A stretch of 64,000 bases of DNA from Microvirga thermotolerans (GTDB taxonomy: Bacteria; Pseudomonadota; Alphaproteobacteria; Rhizobiales; Beijerinckiaceae). The notes beneath the pieces were generated by a model. The model was not told where the DNA came from. It did not search any database and saw nothing but the letters and a program-made list of their open reading frames with translations. A program made the position numbers and the translations under genes. Shown in pieces: positions 29,609 to 38,086 of this stretch (positions are counted from its first letter, which is position 1; each line of letters starts with the position of its first letter). The stretch is taken from NCBI RefSeq assembly GCF_009363855.1, contig NZ_CP045423.1:1642001-1706000 (forward strand). The letters run 5' to 3'.

Positions 29609-29631
29609 GGGTTTAAGCCCGATTTCCTCCC

Positions 29632-30066
29632 TCAGGCCCCGGTGTCGAACGTCAGTCCCGCCGCTTCGATGCCCGCCGCGGCGGCGATCTCGTCGTTGTC
29701 GGACGTGTCGCCCGACACGCCCACGGCGCCCAGGATCCGCCCCTGGGCGTCCTTGATCAAGACCCCGCCCGGCACGGGCACCAGCTGGCCCCCGACCGCA
29801 TGGGTCGCGGCGGCGACGAAATAGGGGCGGTCCGTCGCCATCTTGTGCAGGGCGCGGGATCCCACGCCCAGGGCCAGGGCGCCGTAGGCCTTGCCCATGG
29901 CGATCTCGGCCCGCTTGAGGCTGGTGCCGTCCTCGGACGCAAGGGCCTTCAGGGCGCCGCGGCCGTCATAGACCGCCACCGAGAGGGGCTTGAAGGACCT
30001 CTCGCGCGCCGCCTTCAGGGCGGCCGCAACGATGGTCTGCGCAGCGTCGAGGGTGAGTTCGGTCAC
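29632..30066 (-). CDS. HbpS/GlcG-family heme-binding-like protein
   Basis: 144-residue protein of the GlcG/HbpS (DUF336) family, with the motifs SVAVYDGRGALKA, AEIAMGKAYGAL and the glycine-rich VGGQLVPVPGGVLIKD...GAVGVSGDTSDNDE. Members bind heme or form small oligomeric sheets; the reaction is unknown. I chose the GTG at 30066 because AAAGGAG lies 7 nt before it; ATG 30087 and TTG 30096 are in frame but lack a site. It follows puuD by 72 nt on the same strand and so probably belongs to the urate operon rather than to the peptide transporter. Confidence 0.8.
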   Translation of the reverse strand: MTELTLDAAQTIVAAALKAARERSFKPLSVAVYDGRGALKALASEDGTSLKRAEIAMGKAYGALALGVGSRALHKMATDRPYFVAAATHAVGGQLVPVPGGVLIKDAQGRILGAVGVSGDTSDNDEIAAAAGIEAAGLTFDTGA

Positions 30067-30138
30067 GTTCGCTCCTTTCGCGATCATATAGGACAACGTT
30101 GCTCTTGGGCGAGACTTTTCGCGCCCGTGCGCCCTTCG

Positions 30139-31365
30139 TCAGCGCAGGACGGCGTCCTTGCCGGCGAGCCAGGCCGCCACGGCGCGCCTCTCGTCGAGGG
30201 TCATCTCGGTGATGTTGTTGGGCGGCATGGCATGGGTGAGCACCGCCTGGACGCGGATGAGCTCCGCATGGCGGGCGATGCTCTCGGGCGTATCGAGCCG
30301 GATGCCCTTGGGCGCGACGGCGATGCCGTCCCAGACCGGCTCCGCGGCATGGCACATGGAGCAGCGGGACTGGATCGCGAGGACCGCCTCGTCGAACGCG
30401 GCGGCGAGGGCCGCCGGGCTCCCCTCCGCAGGGGCGCCCGCCAGGTTCGCGCTCCCGGGCTTGCCCGCGATCGACAGCCAGATCGCCAGGGCGATCGCCC
30501 CGGCCGCGACGGCCCAGGTCCACCAGGGAGAGCCCTTGTCCGCGTGCCGGGAATTGAAGAAATGCCTCACGACGGCGCCCGCCACCAGGACGCAGCCGAC
30601 GATCCCGACCGCATATCTCGACGACCACGCCAGCGGGTAGTGGTTCGAGAGCATCAGGAACAGCACCGGCAGGGTCAGGTAGTTGTTGTGGGTCGAGCGC
30701 TGCTTGGCCTGCTTGCCGAGGGCGGGATCCGGCGAGCGTCCGGCGATGAGGTCCGCCACCACCTTCTTCTGGTTCGGGATGATGACGAAGAAGACGCTCG
30801 CCGACATCCAGGTCGCGATCATCGCTCCCGTGTGGAGAAAGGCCGCCCGGCCGCTGAACAGCCGGGTGAAGACGAAGGCGGTCAGGAGAATGTAGACGAA
30901 GAGGACGGCCCCGAGCGCGACGTCGTTCCGGCCCAGCGGCGAGCGGCAGAGGCCCTCGTAGACCAGCCAGCTCAGGGCGATGCCGCCGATCCCCACGAGC
31001 GGCACCTGCCACGGGGCCAGGGCCCGCACTGCCGGATCGACGGTGTAGAGGTCGGCGTGCAGGTAGTAGACCCAGACGATCAGGAAGAAGCCGGTGATCC
31101 AGGTGGAATAGCTCTCCCACTTGAACCAGGTCAGCTCCTTCGGCAGCTCCGGCGGCGCCACCAGGTACTTGCGCATGTTGTAGAAGCCGCCGCCATGGAC
31201 CTGCCAGGCCTCGCCGCCGACGCCGGCCGGCAGGCCCTCGCGCTTCTTCAGGCTGAGGTCGAGGTGGATGAAATAGAAGGACGAGCCGATCCAGGCGATG
31301 GCCGTGATCACGTGAAGCCAACGCAGGAGCTGGCTGATCCATTCGGAAATCTGCGGGTCGATCAT
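30139..31365 (-). CDS. puuD: Urate hydroxylase PuuD (membrane urate oxidase with cytochrome c domain)
   Basis: 408-residue membrane protein that oxidises urate to 5-hydroxyisourate. About nine hydrophobic segments (starting LLRWLHVITAIAWIGSSFYF) are followed by a C-terminal cytochrome c domain with heme motif CSMCH near residue 335 and a candidate axial Met in THAMPPNN. Electrons pass to a periplasmic acceptor instead of making hydrogen peroxide, as known for PuuD. The ATG at 31365 follows AAGGGG; the frame is open further upstream without a better start. It diverges from uraH and the puuE-uraD fusion, completing the urate-to-allantoate route. Confidence 0.93.
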   Translation of the reverse strand: MIDPQISEWISQLLRWLHVITAIAWIGSSFYFIHLDLSLKKREGLPAGVGGEAWQVHGGGFYNMRKYLVAPPELPKELTWFKWESYSTWITGFFLIVWVYYLHADLYTVDPAVRALAPWQVPLVGIGGIALSWLVYEGLCRSPLGRNDVALGAVLFVYILLTAFVFTRLFSGRAAFLHTGAMIATWMSASVFFVIIPNQKKVVADLIAGRSPDPALGKQAKQRSTHNNYLTLPVLFLMLSNHYPLAWSSRYAVGIVGCVLVAGAVVRHFFNSRHADKGSPWWTWAVAAGAIALAIWLSIAGKPGSANLAGAPAEGSPAALAAAFDEAVLAIQSRCSMCHAAEPVWDGIAVAPKGIRLDTPESIARHAELIRVQAVLTHAMPPNNITEMTLDERRAVAAWLAGKDAVLR

Positions 31366-31581
31366 GCGGCCCCTTATCGCGAAAACGGGTCGTAGCCTAG
31401 GGCCGCCTCCGCATTTGCGAAAGGCCTGCGGGCAGGCTTTTTCAACAGGAACCGTGGGGGCGCAGACCCTGCGGAAGGGCGGCGCCCGCCCGGGCCGCTT
31501 GACGCGGAGGCCCCCAGTCCGACAATCCCTCTTCCTCATCCATCCCGCCGCCGCGGCGGCGCCTGCGCGACAGGGGTTTCC

Positions 31582-31935
31582 ATGGGCCGATTGTCCACCC
31601 ACGTCCTCGACACCGCCAACGGCCGTCCCGCCCGGGGCATCGCCGTCGAGCTCTTCCTGCTCGAGGGGGAGTCGCGCCGGGCCGTGACCCGGGCCGTCAC
31701 CAACGCGGACGGGCGCACCGATGCGCCGCTCCTGTCGGGCGAATCCTTCCGGACCGGGACCTACGAGCTCGTCTTTCAGGTCGGGGCCTATTTCCGGGCG
31801 GGGGGGACGCCGCTGGCCGATCCGCCCTTCCTCGACGTCGTCCCGATCCGCTTCTCCATCGCCGAGCCGGACGGGCACTATCATGTGCCGCTCCTCGTCT
31901 CGCCGTGGAGCTATTCCACCTATCGAGGCAGCTGA
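31582..31935 (+). CDS. uraH: 5-hydroxyisourate hydrolase (transthyretin-like)
   Basis: 117-residue hydrolase that opens 5-hydroxyisourate to OHCU, the second step of urate breakdown. It begins [19 protein letters not shown] with the family histidine, has the arginine strand (VVPIRF), [16 protein letters not shown], and ends in the diagnostic YRGS. It lies 1 nt before the puuE-uraD fusion, so translation is probably coupled. It shares a 216-nt divergent promoter region with puuD. Confidence 0.95.
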   Translation: MGRLSTHVLDTANGRPARGIAVELFLLEGESRRAVTRAVTNADGRTDAPLLSGESFRTGTYELVFQVGAYFRAGGTPLADPPFLDVVPIRFSIAEPDGHYHVPLLVSPWSYSTYRGS

Positions 31936-31936
31936 C

Positions 31937-33379
31937 ATGGCCGAAACCTCCTATCCCCGCGACCTCGTCGGCTACGGCCGCAACCCGCCCCATCCGCGCT
32001 GGCCCGACGGGGCGCGGATCGCCGTCCAGTTCGTCGTCAACTACGAGGAGGGCGGGGAAAACTGCATCCTCCACGGCGACCGGGCATCGGAGGCGTTCCT
32101 GTCCGAGATCGTGGGCGCGCAGCCCTGGCCGGGGCAGCGGCACATGAGCATGGAGTCGATCTACGAGTACGGCTCCCGCGCCGGGTTCTGGCGCCTGTGG
32201 CGCATGTTCACCGGGCGCGGCCTGCCGGTCACGGTCTACGGCGTCGCGACCGCCCTGATGCGGAATCCGGAGGCGGTCGCCGCCATGAAGGAGGCCGGCT
32301 GGGAGATCGCGAGCCACGGCCTCAAGTGGATCGACTACAAGGATTTCTCCTCGGACGAGGAGCGCGCGCACATGCGCGAGGCGATCCGCATCCACACGGA
32401 AGCGACGGGCAGCCGCCCGCTCGGGTGGTACACGGGGCGCACCTCCGAGCACACCAACCGGCTCGTCGCAGAGGAGGGCGGCTTCCTCTACAGCGCCGAT
32501 TCCTATGCGGACGATCTGCCCTACTGGGAACCGGGCCCGAAGGGGCCGCTCCTGATCGTGCCCTATACCCTCGACGCCAACGACATGCGCTTCGCGACGC
32601 CGCAGGGGTTCAACTCCGGCGACCAGTTCTTCGCCTATCTCAAGGACACGTTCGACACGCTCTACGCGGAGGGCGAGCATGCGCCGAAGATGATGTCGGT
32701 GGGCCTCCATTGCCGCCTCGTCGGCCGGCCGGGGCGGGCGGCCGCCCTCGCGCGGTTCCTCGACTACGTGATGTCCCACGATGCGGTCTGGGCCGCGCCG
32801 CGCATCGACATCGCGCGGCACTGGATCCGCCACCACCGCCCCGCCGGGCTCAAGCCCAGCACCATGAGCCGGGCGGTCTTCGTGGAGCTGTTCGGCGACG
32901 TGTTCGAGCATTCTCCATGGATCGCCGAGCGCGCCTACGACGAGGGCTTCACCGCGGCGCAGGACACGGCGGAAGGGCTGCACGCGGCCATGGTGCACGT
33001 GCTCTCCCAGGCGAGCCGCGAGCAGAAGCTGGCGCTGATCCGCGCGCATCCCGACCTCGCGGGGCGGCTGAAGCTGGCCGACCTCACGTCCGATTCCCGC
33101 AGCGAGCAGACCTCGGCGGGCCTCGACAGCCTGAGCGAGGAGGAGCGCGACCGCTTCCTTTCCCTGAACGACGCCTACAAGCAGAAATTCGGCTTCCCGT
33201 TCATCATGGCGGTGAAAGGCCGGACGAAGGAGGAGATCCTGGCCGCGTTCGAGGAGCGCCTCCGGCACGATCCGGACCGCGAGTTCGACACGGCCGTCGT
33301 GCAGATCGAGCTGATCGCGCTCCTGCGGCTGAAGGACCGGCTGCCTTCGCTCGCCGACGTGTTCTCGTCGCTGGCCTGA
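31937..33379 (+). CDS. Fused allantoinase PuuE / OHCU decarboxylase UraD
   Basis: 480-residue bifunctional protein. Residues 1 to about 300 are a PuuE-type, polysaccharide-deacetylase-like allantoinase (RDLVGYGRNPPHPRWP, IAVQFVVNYEEGGEN, EIASHGLKWIDY, GWYTGRTSEHT). Residues about 306-475 are an OHCU decarboxylase domain with the catalytic-histidine motif RAHPDLAG, the SRSEQTSAGL motif and FGFPFIMAVKG. Together with PuuD and UraH it carries urate to S-allantoin and then allantoate. The start at 31937 is set by close spacing to uraH. No allantoicase gene is in the window. Confidence 0.93.
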   Translation: MAETSYPRDLVGYGRNPPHPRWPDGARIAVQFVVNYEEGGENCILHGDRASEAFLSEIVGAQPWPGQRHMSMESIYEYGSRAGFWRLWRMFTGRGLPVTVYGVATALMRNPEAVAAMKEAGWEIASHGLKWIDYKDFSSDEERAHMREAIRIHTEATGSRPLGWYTGRTSEHTNRLVAEEGGFLYSADSYADDLPYWEPGPKGPLLIVPYTLDANDMRFATPQGFNSGDQFFAYLKDTFDTLYAEGEHAPKMMSVGLHCRLVGRPGRAAALARFLDYVMSHDAVWAAPRIDIARHWIRHHRPAGLKPSTMSRAVFVELFGDVFEHSPWIAERAYDEGFTAAQDTAEGLHAAMVHVLSQASREQKLALIRAHPDLAGRLKLADLTSDSRSEQTSAGLDSLSEEERDRFLSLNDAYKQKFGFPFIMAVKGRTKEEILAAFEERLRHDPDREFDTAVVQIELIALLRLKDRLPSLADVFSSLA

Positions 33380-33532
33380 GGGTGGAAGGAGCGGGCGCGC
33401 AAATGCGGTATCCCGAAAAGGGGAGGGCCGGCGCGCCGCGGAGCAAAGGGCTGCGAGCGGAACCGTGCCGGTCGACTTCGCGTCTACCGTTCCGGAGCGG
33501 CATACCGATGCCGGCGAACGGAGGAGGATGTC

Positions 33533-33979
33533 ATGGGATTGTTCAAGTTCATCAAGGATGCGGGCGCGAAGCTGTTCGGCGGCGGAGCCCAGGCGGCGAC
33601 GGCGGACAGCCTGAAAAAGGAGGTCGAGAACCACGGCTTCGACGCGAACAAGTTCAACATCGACGTCCAGGGCGACAAGGTGAAACTCTCCGGCCAGGCC
33701 GTCAGCCAGGAGGAGGCGGAGAAGATCATTCTCTCCCTCGGCAACACCTACGGAGTCGCGGAGGTCGACACCTCCGACCTCCAGGTGCAGCAGCCGGCGA
33801 AGCCTTCGGTCATGTACACGGTTCAGAAGGGCGACACCCTCTGGGCCATCGCCGAGAAGCACTACGGCAAGGGAAAGGGCGCCAAGTACACGGAGATCGT
33901 GAAGGCGAACTCGCCGCCCGTGAAGGATCCGGACATGATCCAGCCAGGCTGGGTCCTGCGCATCCCCGAACTCACCTGA
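33533..33979 (+). CDS. BON-LysM domain protein (LysM/Kbp-like)
   Basis: 148-residue protein with an N-terminal BON-like domain (about 20-88: LKKEVENHGFDANKFNIDVQ, VKLSGQAVSQEEAEKI) and a C-terminal LysM domain (about 95-147: YTVQKGDTLWAIAEKHYGKG, NPPV/IQPGWVLRIPEL). It matches the E. coli YgaU/Kbp layout, a cytoplasmic potassium-binding protein. No signal peptide is seen, in agreement with that. The ATG follows AGGAGG. Whether it senses potassium here is inference. Confidence 0.88.
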   Translation: MGLFKFIKDAGAKLFGGGAQAATADSLKKEVENHGFDANKFNIDVQGDKVKLSGQAVSQEEAEKIILSLGNTYGVAEVDTSDLQVQQPAKPSVMYTVQKGDTLWAIAEKHYGKGKGAKYTEIVKANSPPVKDPDMIQPGWVLRIPELT

Positions 33980-34042
33980 ACGCGCCGATTGCATGCCCGC
34001 GGGCCGCGCGCCTATGATCGCGGGGACGCATGGAGGCATTGC

Positions 34043-34360
34043 ATGAACGGTCCGGTTTCCGCCGTCGATCTCGACCGGGAGGAGGTCAAGAAGGGGCTCG
34101 AGGACGGCTCCATTCTTTTGGTCGACGTCAGGGAGCCGCAGGAATACGCCGCCGGCCATATTCCCGGCTCCGTATCCCATCCGCTCTCGACCTTCGATCC
34201 GGATGCGTTGCCGGCCGGCCGGCGAATCGTATTCTCCTGCGCCGCCGGCGTTCGTTCCCTGCGCGCGATCGAGTTCGCACAGGCCGCCGGGCGCGACCTC
34301 CGCGAGCACTACCGGGGCGGGTTCAAGGACTGGGTCGCGGCGGGCGAGCCGGTCGAGTAG
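34043..34360 (+). CDS. Rhodanese-like domain protein
   Basis: 105-residue single-domain rhodanese. Motifs are ILLVDVREPQEYAAGHIPGS and the active-site loop FSCAAGVRS, with the catalytic cysteine near residue 71. Cytoplasmic by lack of signal peptide. The start at 34043 is chosen over an earlier in-frame ATG because it gives the compact domain. It may move sulfane sulfur; no sulfur-metabolism genes are adjacent, so the pathway is unknown. Confidence 0.87.
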   Translation: MNGPVSAVDLDREEVKKGLEDGSILLVDVREPQEYAAGHIPGSVSHPLSTFDPDALPAGRRIVFSCAAGVRSLRAIEFAQAAGRDLREHYRGGFKDWVAAGEPVE

Positions 34361-34497
34361 CCGCCGAGCGCCACGCTCTCCTCACACAGTTGTGTTGAGC
34401 CGCCCGATTGCCCGGACGATGCCGAATGTGTGCTAATGCCGCAGGGCCGGGGTGAATCAGAACGAACCGGCCGTTGGGCTTACAGGGGAATGATTTC

Positions 34498-34932
34498 ATG
34501 AAGCGGAGTATGATTGCGGCCGGGCTCCTGGCCATCGGGGTGACGGCGGCGCTCGCGCAGGCCGATGTCGTCGCGCAGCGGCAGAAGCTGATGAAGGAGA
34601 ACGCCGAGCATTCGCGCACGATCGGCGCCATGCTCAAGGACCAGGCGCCGTTCAACCTCGCCCAGGTCCAGGCCGCCCTGAAGACCTTCGACCACACGGC
34701 GAAGACGGGGCCGATCCTTTTCACGCCCGATTCCAAGGACGGCAACTCGAAGGCCATGCCCGCCGTCTGGGAGAAGAAGGCGGAGTTCGATGCGCTCTTC
34801 GCCAAGTTCGGGCAGGATGTCCAAACGGCGCATTCCGCCATCAAGGACGAAGCCAGCTTCAAGGCCGAAATGCCGAAAGTTCTCCAGAACTGCGGCACCT
34901 GTCACAAGACCTTCCGTCAGCCTGTCGGCTAG
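34498..34932 (+). CDS. Class II cytochrome c (cytochrome c' family)
   Basis: 144-residue periplasmic four-helix cytochrome. It has a signal peptide (MKRSMIAAGLLAIGVTAALAQ) and a C-terminal heme motif CGTCH in LQNCGTCHKTFR, the class II position. The ATG at 34498 begins the signal peptide; an upstream in-frame ATG at 34474 would not. It is followed by a diheme cytochrome on the same strand 230 nt on. Possible roles are nitric oxide binding or electron transfer; sequence cannot separate them. Confidence 0.9.
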   Translation: MKRSMIAAGLLAIGVTAALAQADVVAQRQKLMKENAEHSRTIGAMLKDQAPFNLAQVQAALKTFDHTAKTGPILFTPDSKDGNSKAMPAVWEKKAEFDALFAKFGQDVQTAHSAIKDEASFKAEMPKVLQNCGTCHKTFRQPVG

Positions 34933-34952
34933 CGAAGCGGAGGCTGCCCGCG

Positions 34953-35020
34953 AGAGCCTCAAGCGCAAAATCGGAAACCGGTTCTTGCGCGTAAAGAGGC
35001 TCGAAAGCGAAAGCCTGGAG
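34953..35020 (+). repeat. Divergent dispersed-repeat copy D
   Basis: Starts AGAGCC and has a GGAAACCGGTTCTTGCG core like the left half of the copies at 20948, 36108 and 46800. It is followed by a CGAAAGC-rich stretch. The right half of the longer copies is not clearly present, so the 3' boundary is approximate. Confidence 0.45.
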
Positions 35021-35162
35021 CATCGGACGTGGGTTCGCTTCCGCGTCCGCTGCTTTAGTCCGGCGCCGCGCCGCCCGTTGGAGCGCAATGTCGGGCGCGG
35101 CGTCTTGCAGGATTGGCGTCTGCGGCATGCGGGCGCCCGCTCTTGCGGAGGGTTGGGATCCA

Positions 35163-36110
35163 ATGCGCAAAATCCTTGCCGTGGTCCTTGGACTGGTCGT
35201 CCTTGGGGGCGTCGCGTTCATGGCGCTCACCTCGCCGACCGCTTGGCATGTGATCCACGGAGAGGCCGGGATGGGTCCCGAGGCCCTCGCCGTCGCCGGG
35301 CATCGCCCCGATCCCGAAAAGGGACGCCTTCTCTTCTTCGCCGGGGGCTGCGCGTCGTGCCACGCGACCCCGGGGCAGGACGACAAGACGCGCCTCGGTG
35401 GCGGCTATGCGCTCAAGTCTCCCTTCGGCACCTTCCACGTGCCCAATCTCTCGCCGCACAGGCGGGACGGAATCGGTGCCTGGACGGAGGCGGATTTCGT
35501 GCGCGCCATGCGCGAGGGCCTTTCGCCCGACGGCCGCCATTACTATCCAGCCTTTCCGTATACGTCCTATCAGCGCATGAGCGCCGCCGACCTGGGCGAC
35601 CTGTTCGCCTTTCTGATGACCCTGGCCCCGGTCGAGGGCAGGGCGCCGCCCCACGACCTGCCGTTCCCCTTCAACATCCGGCGCGGGGTGGGGCTCTGGA
35701 AGCTCCTCTTCCTCGATGGACAGGCCTTCATGCCCGATCCGGACCGGTCCGCGCAGTGGAACCGGGGCGCCTATCTGGTCGAGGGGCCGGGACACTGCGC
35801 GGAATGCCACAGCGAGCGCAACGCGCTCGGCGCCATCCTTCCCGAGCGGCGCTTCGCGGGCGGGCCCGATCCCGAGGGGCGCGGCACGGTGCCGAACATC
35901 ACCCCGAGCCCGAGCGGGATCGGCGGCTGGTCGGCGGAGGAGGTGGTGACGCTGCTCACGACCGGCGAGACCCCGACCTTCGATACGGTCGGCGGACCCA
36001 TGGCCTCGGTGGTGCGCAACACGTCCCAGCTGCCGGAGGCGGACCGCAGGGCGATGGCCGAATACATCCTCTCCCTGCCGCCGCGGGAGGGATACAAGAA
36101 ACCCAAATAG
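35163..36110 (+). CDS. Membrane-anchored diheme cytochrome c
   Basis: 315 residues with an N-terminal hydrophobic anchor (MRKILAVVLGLVVLGGVAFM) and two cytochrome c domains with heme motifs CASCH (about residue 65) and CAECH (about residue 220). The pattern (PNLSPHRRDGIGAWTEADFVRAM, RGAYLVEGPGHCAECHSERN) resembles cytochrome subunits of alcohol/aldehyde dehydrogenases. It follows the class II cytochrome and could accept electrons from a periplasmic oxidoreductase; the nearby PuuD is one speculative donor. The stop codon TAG is formed by the TAGAGC end of a dispersed repeat. Confidence 0.88.
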   Translation: MRKILAVVLGLVVLGGVAFMALTSPTAWHVIHGEAGMGPEALAVAGHRPDPEKGRLLFFAGGCASCHATPGQDDKTRLGGGYALKSPFGTFHVPNLSPHRRDGIGAWTEADFVRAMREGLSPDGRHYYPAFPYTSYQRMSAADLGDLFAFLMTLAPVEGRAPPHDLPFPFNIRRGVGLWKLLFLDGQAFMPDPDRSAQWNRGAYLVEGPGHCAECHSERNALGAILPERRFAGGPDPEGRGTVPNITPSPSGIGGWSAEEVVTLLTTGETPTFDTVGGPMASVVRNTSQLPEADRRAMAEYILSLPPREGYKKPK

Positions 36111-36252
36111 AGCCTTTTCAGGAGAAGTGGGAACCGGTTTTCGCTGACGCGGCCCTCCGGGTCGCTGGCGCGGCTCTCCGGGGCCGTCCGGAAATGCGGC
36201 AAACCAAGAGCGTCTGAGCGGAGTGCGATCCATCGAAGCGCAATCCGCTCTA
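36108..36252 (+). repeat. Dispersed palindromic-type repeat, copy B
   Basis: 145-bp element with exact inverted termini TAGAGC/GCTCTA. Between them: CAGGAGAAGTGGGAACCGG, a GC-rich part, GGAAATGCGGCAAACCAAG and GATCCATCGAAGCGCAA. The GC-rich part contains a 21-bp imperfect tandem duplication (36143-36163 and 36164-36184) that copy C has only once. Its left TAG is the stop codon of the upstream cytochrome gene, and it separates convergent genes. Confidence 0.8.
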
Positions 36253-36284
36253 GGGGCGGAAGCGCTGCTCCGCTCTCGGTCGCG

Positions 36285-36902
36285 TCAGTCCATCACCGCG
36301 GCCTTGAGAATGCAGACCATGGTGGCATGGCCGGGGCCATCGCCGACCGCGCGCACCGTGTGCCGCCGGTCGCAGCGGTAGCGCAGGGTCTCGCCGGCCT
36401 TGGCCCGCTGGACCACGCCGCCCACCTCCACCTCGAACTCGCCGGCGAGGACCGACAGACACTCCACCGAGCCGCGCTGGTGGCCGTCCGAGTCGAGGAC
36501 GCCGCCCGGCTCCGCCTGCACGTCGTACCATTGCAGCCACTCGATGGTCTTGAGCCAGCCGATGATCGCCAGGCGCACCTTGCCGTCCTCGGAGACGAGG
36601 ATGGGGGTGTCGGCGCGGGTCGACTTCTCGATGAAGGGCTCCTCGTCGCTGGTGGCGAGGACCCGCTCGATGGACACGTCGAGGGCCTGGCTCAGGCGCC
36701 AGATGGTGGCCAACGTCGGGTTGGTCTCGTTCCGCTCGATCTGGCTGATGATCGACTTCGCGACGCCCGACTGCTCCGCGAGCTCGGACAGGGACAGGTT
36801 GTAGGCCTTGCGCAGCCGCTGAATGGTCTTGCCCAAATGGCCGGAAATGACCTGCGCGCCGGTCTCCAGCTCCCGGTGCCGCTCCTTGCCTTCGACGCCC
36901 AT
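36285..36902 (-). CDS. XRE-family regulator with C-terminal cupin domain
   Basis: 205-residue DNA-binding protein. Residues about 18-80 form a helix-turn-helix (IQRLRKAYNLSLSELAEQSG, SIISQIERNETNPTLATIWR), and residues about 130-200 form a cupin sensor domain (LSVLAGEFEVEVGG, AGETLRYRCDRRHTVRA). Such regulators sense small metabolites. A 7-bp inverted repeat 12 nt upstream of the ATG is a candidate autoregulatory operator. The DMT transporter gene lies upstream on the same strand, so transporter and regulator may form a unit. Confidence 0.9.
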   Translation of the reverse strand: MGVEGKERHRELETGAQVISGHLGKTIQRLRKAYNLSLSELAEQSGVAKSIISQIERNETNPTLATIWRLSQALDVSIERVLATSDEEPFIEKSTRADTPILVSEDGKVRLAIIGWLKTIEWLQWYDVQAEPGGVLDSDGHQRGSVECLSVLAGEFEVEVGGVVQRAKAGETLRYRCDRRHTVRAVGDGPGHATMVCILKAAVMD

Positions 36903-36914
36903 CTCACTCGCCTC

Positions 36915-36933
36915 TGTTCTGAATGACAGAACA
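36915..36933 (-). promoter_or_regulatory. Candidate operator of the XRE-cupin regulator
   Basis: TGTTCTG-AATGA-CAGAACA is a perfect 7-bp inverted repeat with a 5-nt centre, ending 12 nt before the regulator ATG. Size and position suit binding by the regulator's own dimer. Confidence 0.55.
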
Positions 36934-37040
36934 ATCGTTCCGCAAACCGGTTGTGGGGTAACGGATGATGCGGGTCAAGCGGGCGGGCGGCCCGGTCCGG
37001 TTTTTCGCCCTTGCGTCACCCGGAATCGACGCCGGTTCGC

Positions 37041-37964
37041 CTATCCGCCCGGCCGCTGGGCCGCGGTTTCCAGCTCCTTGGCCCGCTCGAGCCCGAGCCG
37101 GCGCTCCCGCCAGACGATGAAGAGCCCCGTTCCCGCGACGATCGCGGCGCCGATCATCACGGCGGCGGTCGGCAGATCCCCGAAGACGAACCAGCCGAGC
37201 AGGAGCGCCCAGATCATCGTGGTGTACTCGAAGGGCGCGAGAATCGAGGTGTCCGCATAGCGGTAGCTCTGGGTGAGCAGGATCTGGCCGATGCCGCCGA
37301 GGGTGCCGACGAGGACGAAGAACAGGAGGTCGGACAGGGGCGGCGGCTTCCAGCCGAGGGGGAGGGTCAGGAGGGAGAGGCCGGAGGCCAGGATGAAGAA
37401 GTAGAACACGATGGCCCCGGTCCGCTCCGTCATGGTCAGGCGGCGGACCTGGATGGTCGCCCCCGCCGAGCAGAAGGCGCCGACGAGGGCGAAGAAGGCG
37501 CCGAGGCTCTGCCCGCCGCCGGAGAGCGGATTGAGCCTCAGATAGGGGGAAAGCATGATGAGCACGCCTACGAAGCCGATCCCGACGGCGGTCCAGCGAT
37601 AGGCGCGGACCTTTTCCTTGAGAAGGAGGGCGGCCAGGATCACCACGATGAGGGGGGAGGCGTAGCCGATGGCGATGGTGTCGTGGAGCGGCAGGTAGGC
37701 GAGGGCGGCGAAGCCGAGATACATCCCCGAAGTGCCGATGAGCCCGCGCAGGAAATGGCCGGGAATGTTGTCGGTCCGGATCGCGTTGATGAGGTCGCCC
37801 TGCCAGGAGAGCCAGATCAGCAGCGGAATGAGCGCGAAGACCGACCGGAAGAACACGATCTCCCCGACGGGGTAGAGGGACGTCAGCGTCTTCAGCCCGG
37901 CGGACATGAGGGTGAAGACGAAGGCGGAGAGGACTTTGAGGGAAATCCCCAGGAGAGGTTTCAC
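37041..37964 (-). CDS. DMT-superfamily transporter (EamA domains)
   Basis: 307-residue inner-membrane transporter with ten hydrophobic segments in two EamA repeats. It begins MKPLLGISLKVLSAFVFTLM and has EIVFFRSVFALIPLLIWL in the first repeat and LAPFEYTTMIWALLLGWFVF in the second. It is related to, but clearly distinct from, the DMT gene at 16.4-17.3 kb. It precedes the XRE-cupin gene on the same strand and diverges from the plcP-like gene. Substrate unknown. Confidence 0.88.
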   Translation of the reverse strand: MKPLLGISLKVLSAFVFTLMSAGLKTLTSLYPVGEIVFFRSVFALIPLLIWLSWQGDLINAIRTDNIPGHFLRGLIGTSGMYLGFAALAYLPLHDTIAIGYASPLIVVILAALLLKEKVRAYRWTAVGIGFVGVLIMLSPYLRLNPLSGGGQSLGAFFALVGAFCSAGATIQVRRLTMTERTGAIVFYFFILASGLSLLTLPLGWKPPPLSDLLFFVLVGTLGGIGQILLTQSYRYADTSILAPFEYTTMIWALLLGWFVFGDLPTAAVMIGAAIVAGTGLFIVWRERRLGLERAKELETAAQRPGG

Positions 37965-38086
37965 GGTGGGGGTGGCTTCATGGGTTCGAGTCGCTGCGGC
38001 GAAAGGTAGCCAACCACGGGCGGTCCGCTGCGTGAACCCCTTGCGGACTCAAGGATCCCTGCGTCCCGCGCATGGGTCGGCCGCCG

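Noticed and set aside
33395..33500. Possible further copy of the TAGAGC repeat before the LysM gene
   Set aside because: Only AAATGCGGTATCCC resembles the repeat core; neither TAGAGC end nor the CCGG core is present in order.
37970..38060. GGGTTCGAGTC looking like a tRNA T-arm
   Set aside because: No acceptor stem, D-arm or anticodon stem can be drawn around it on either strand.
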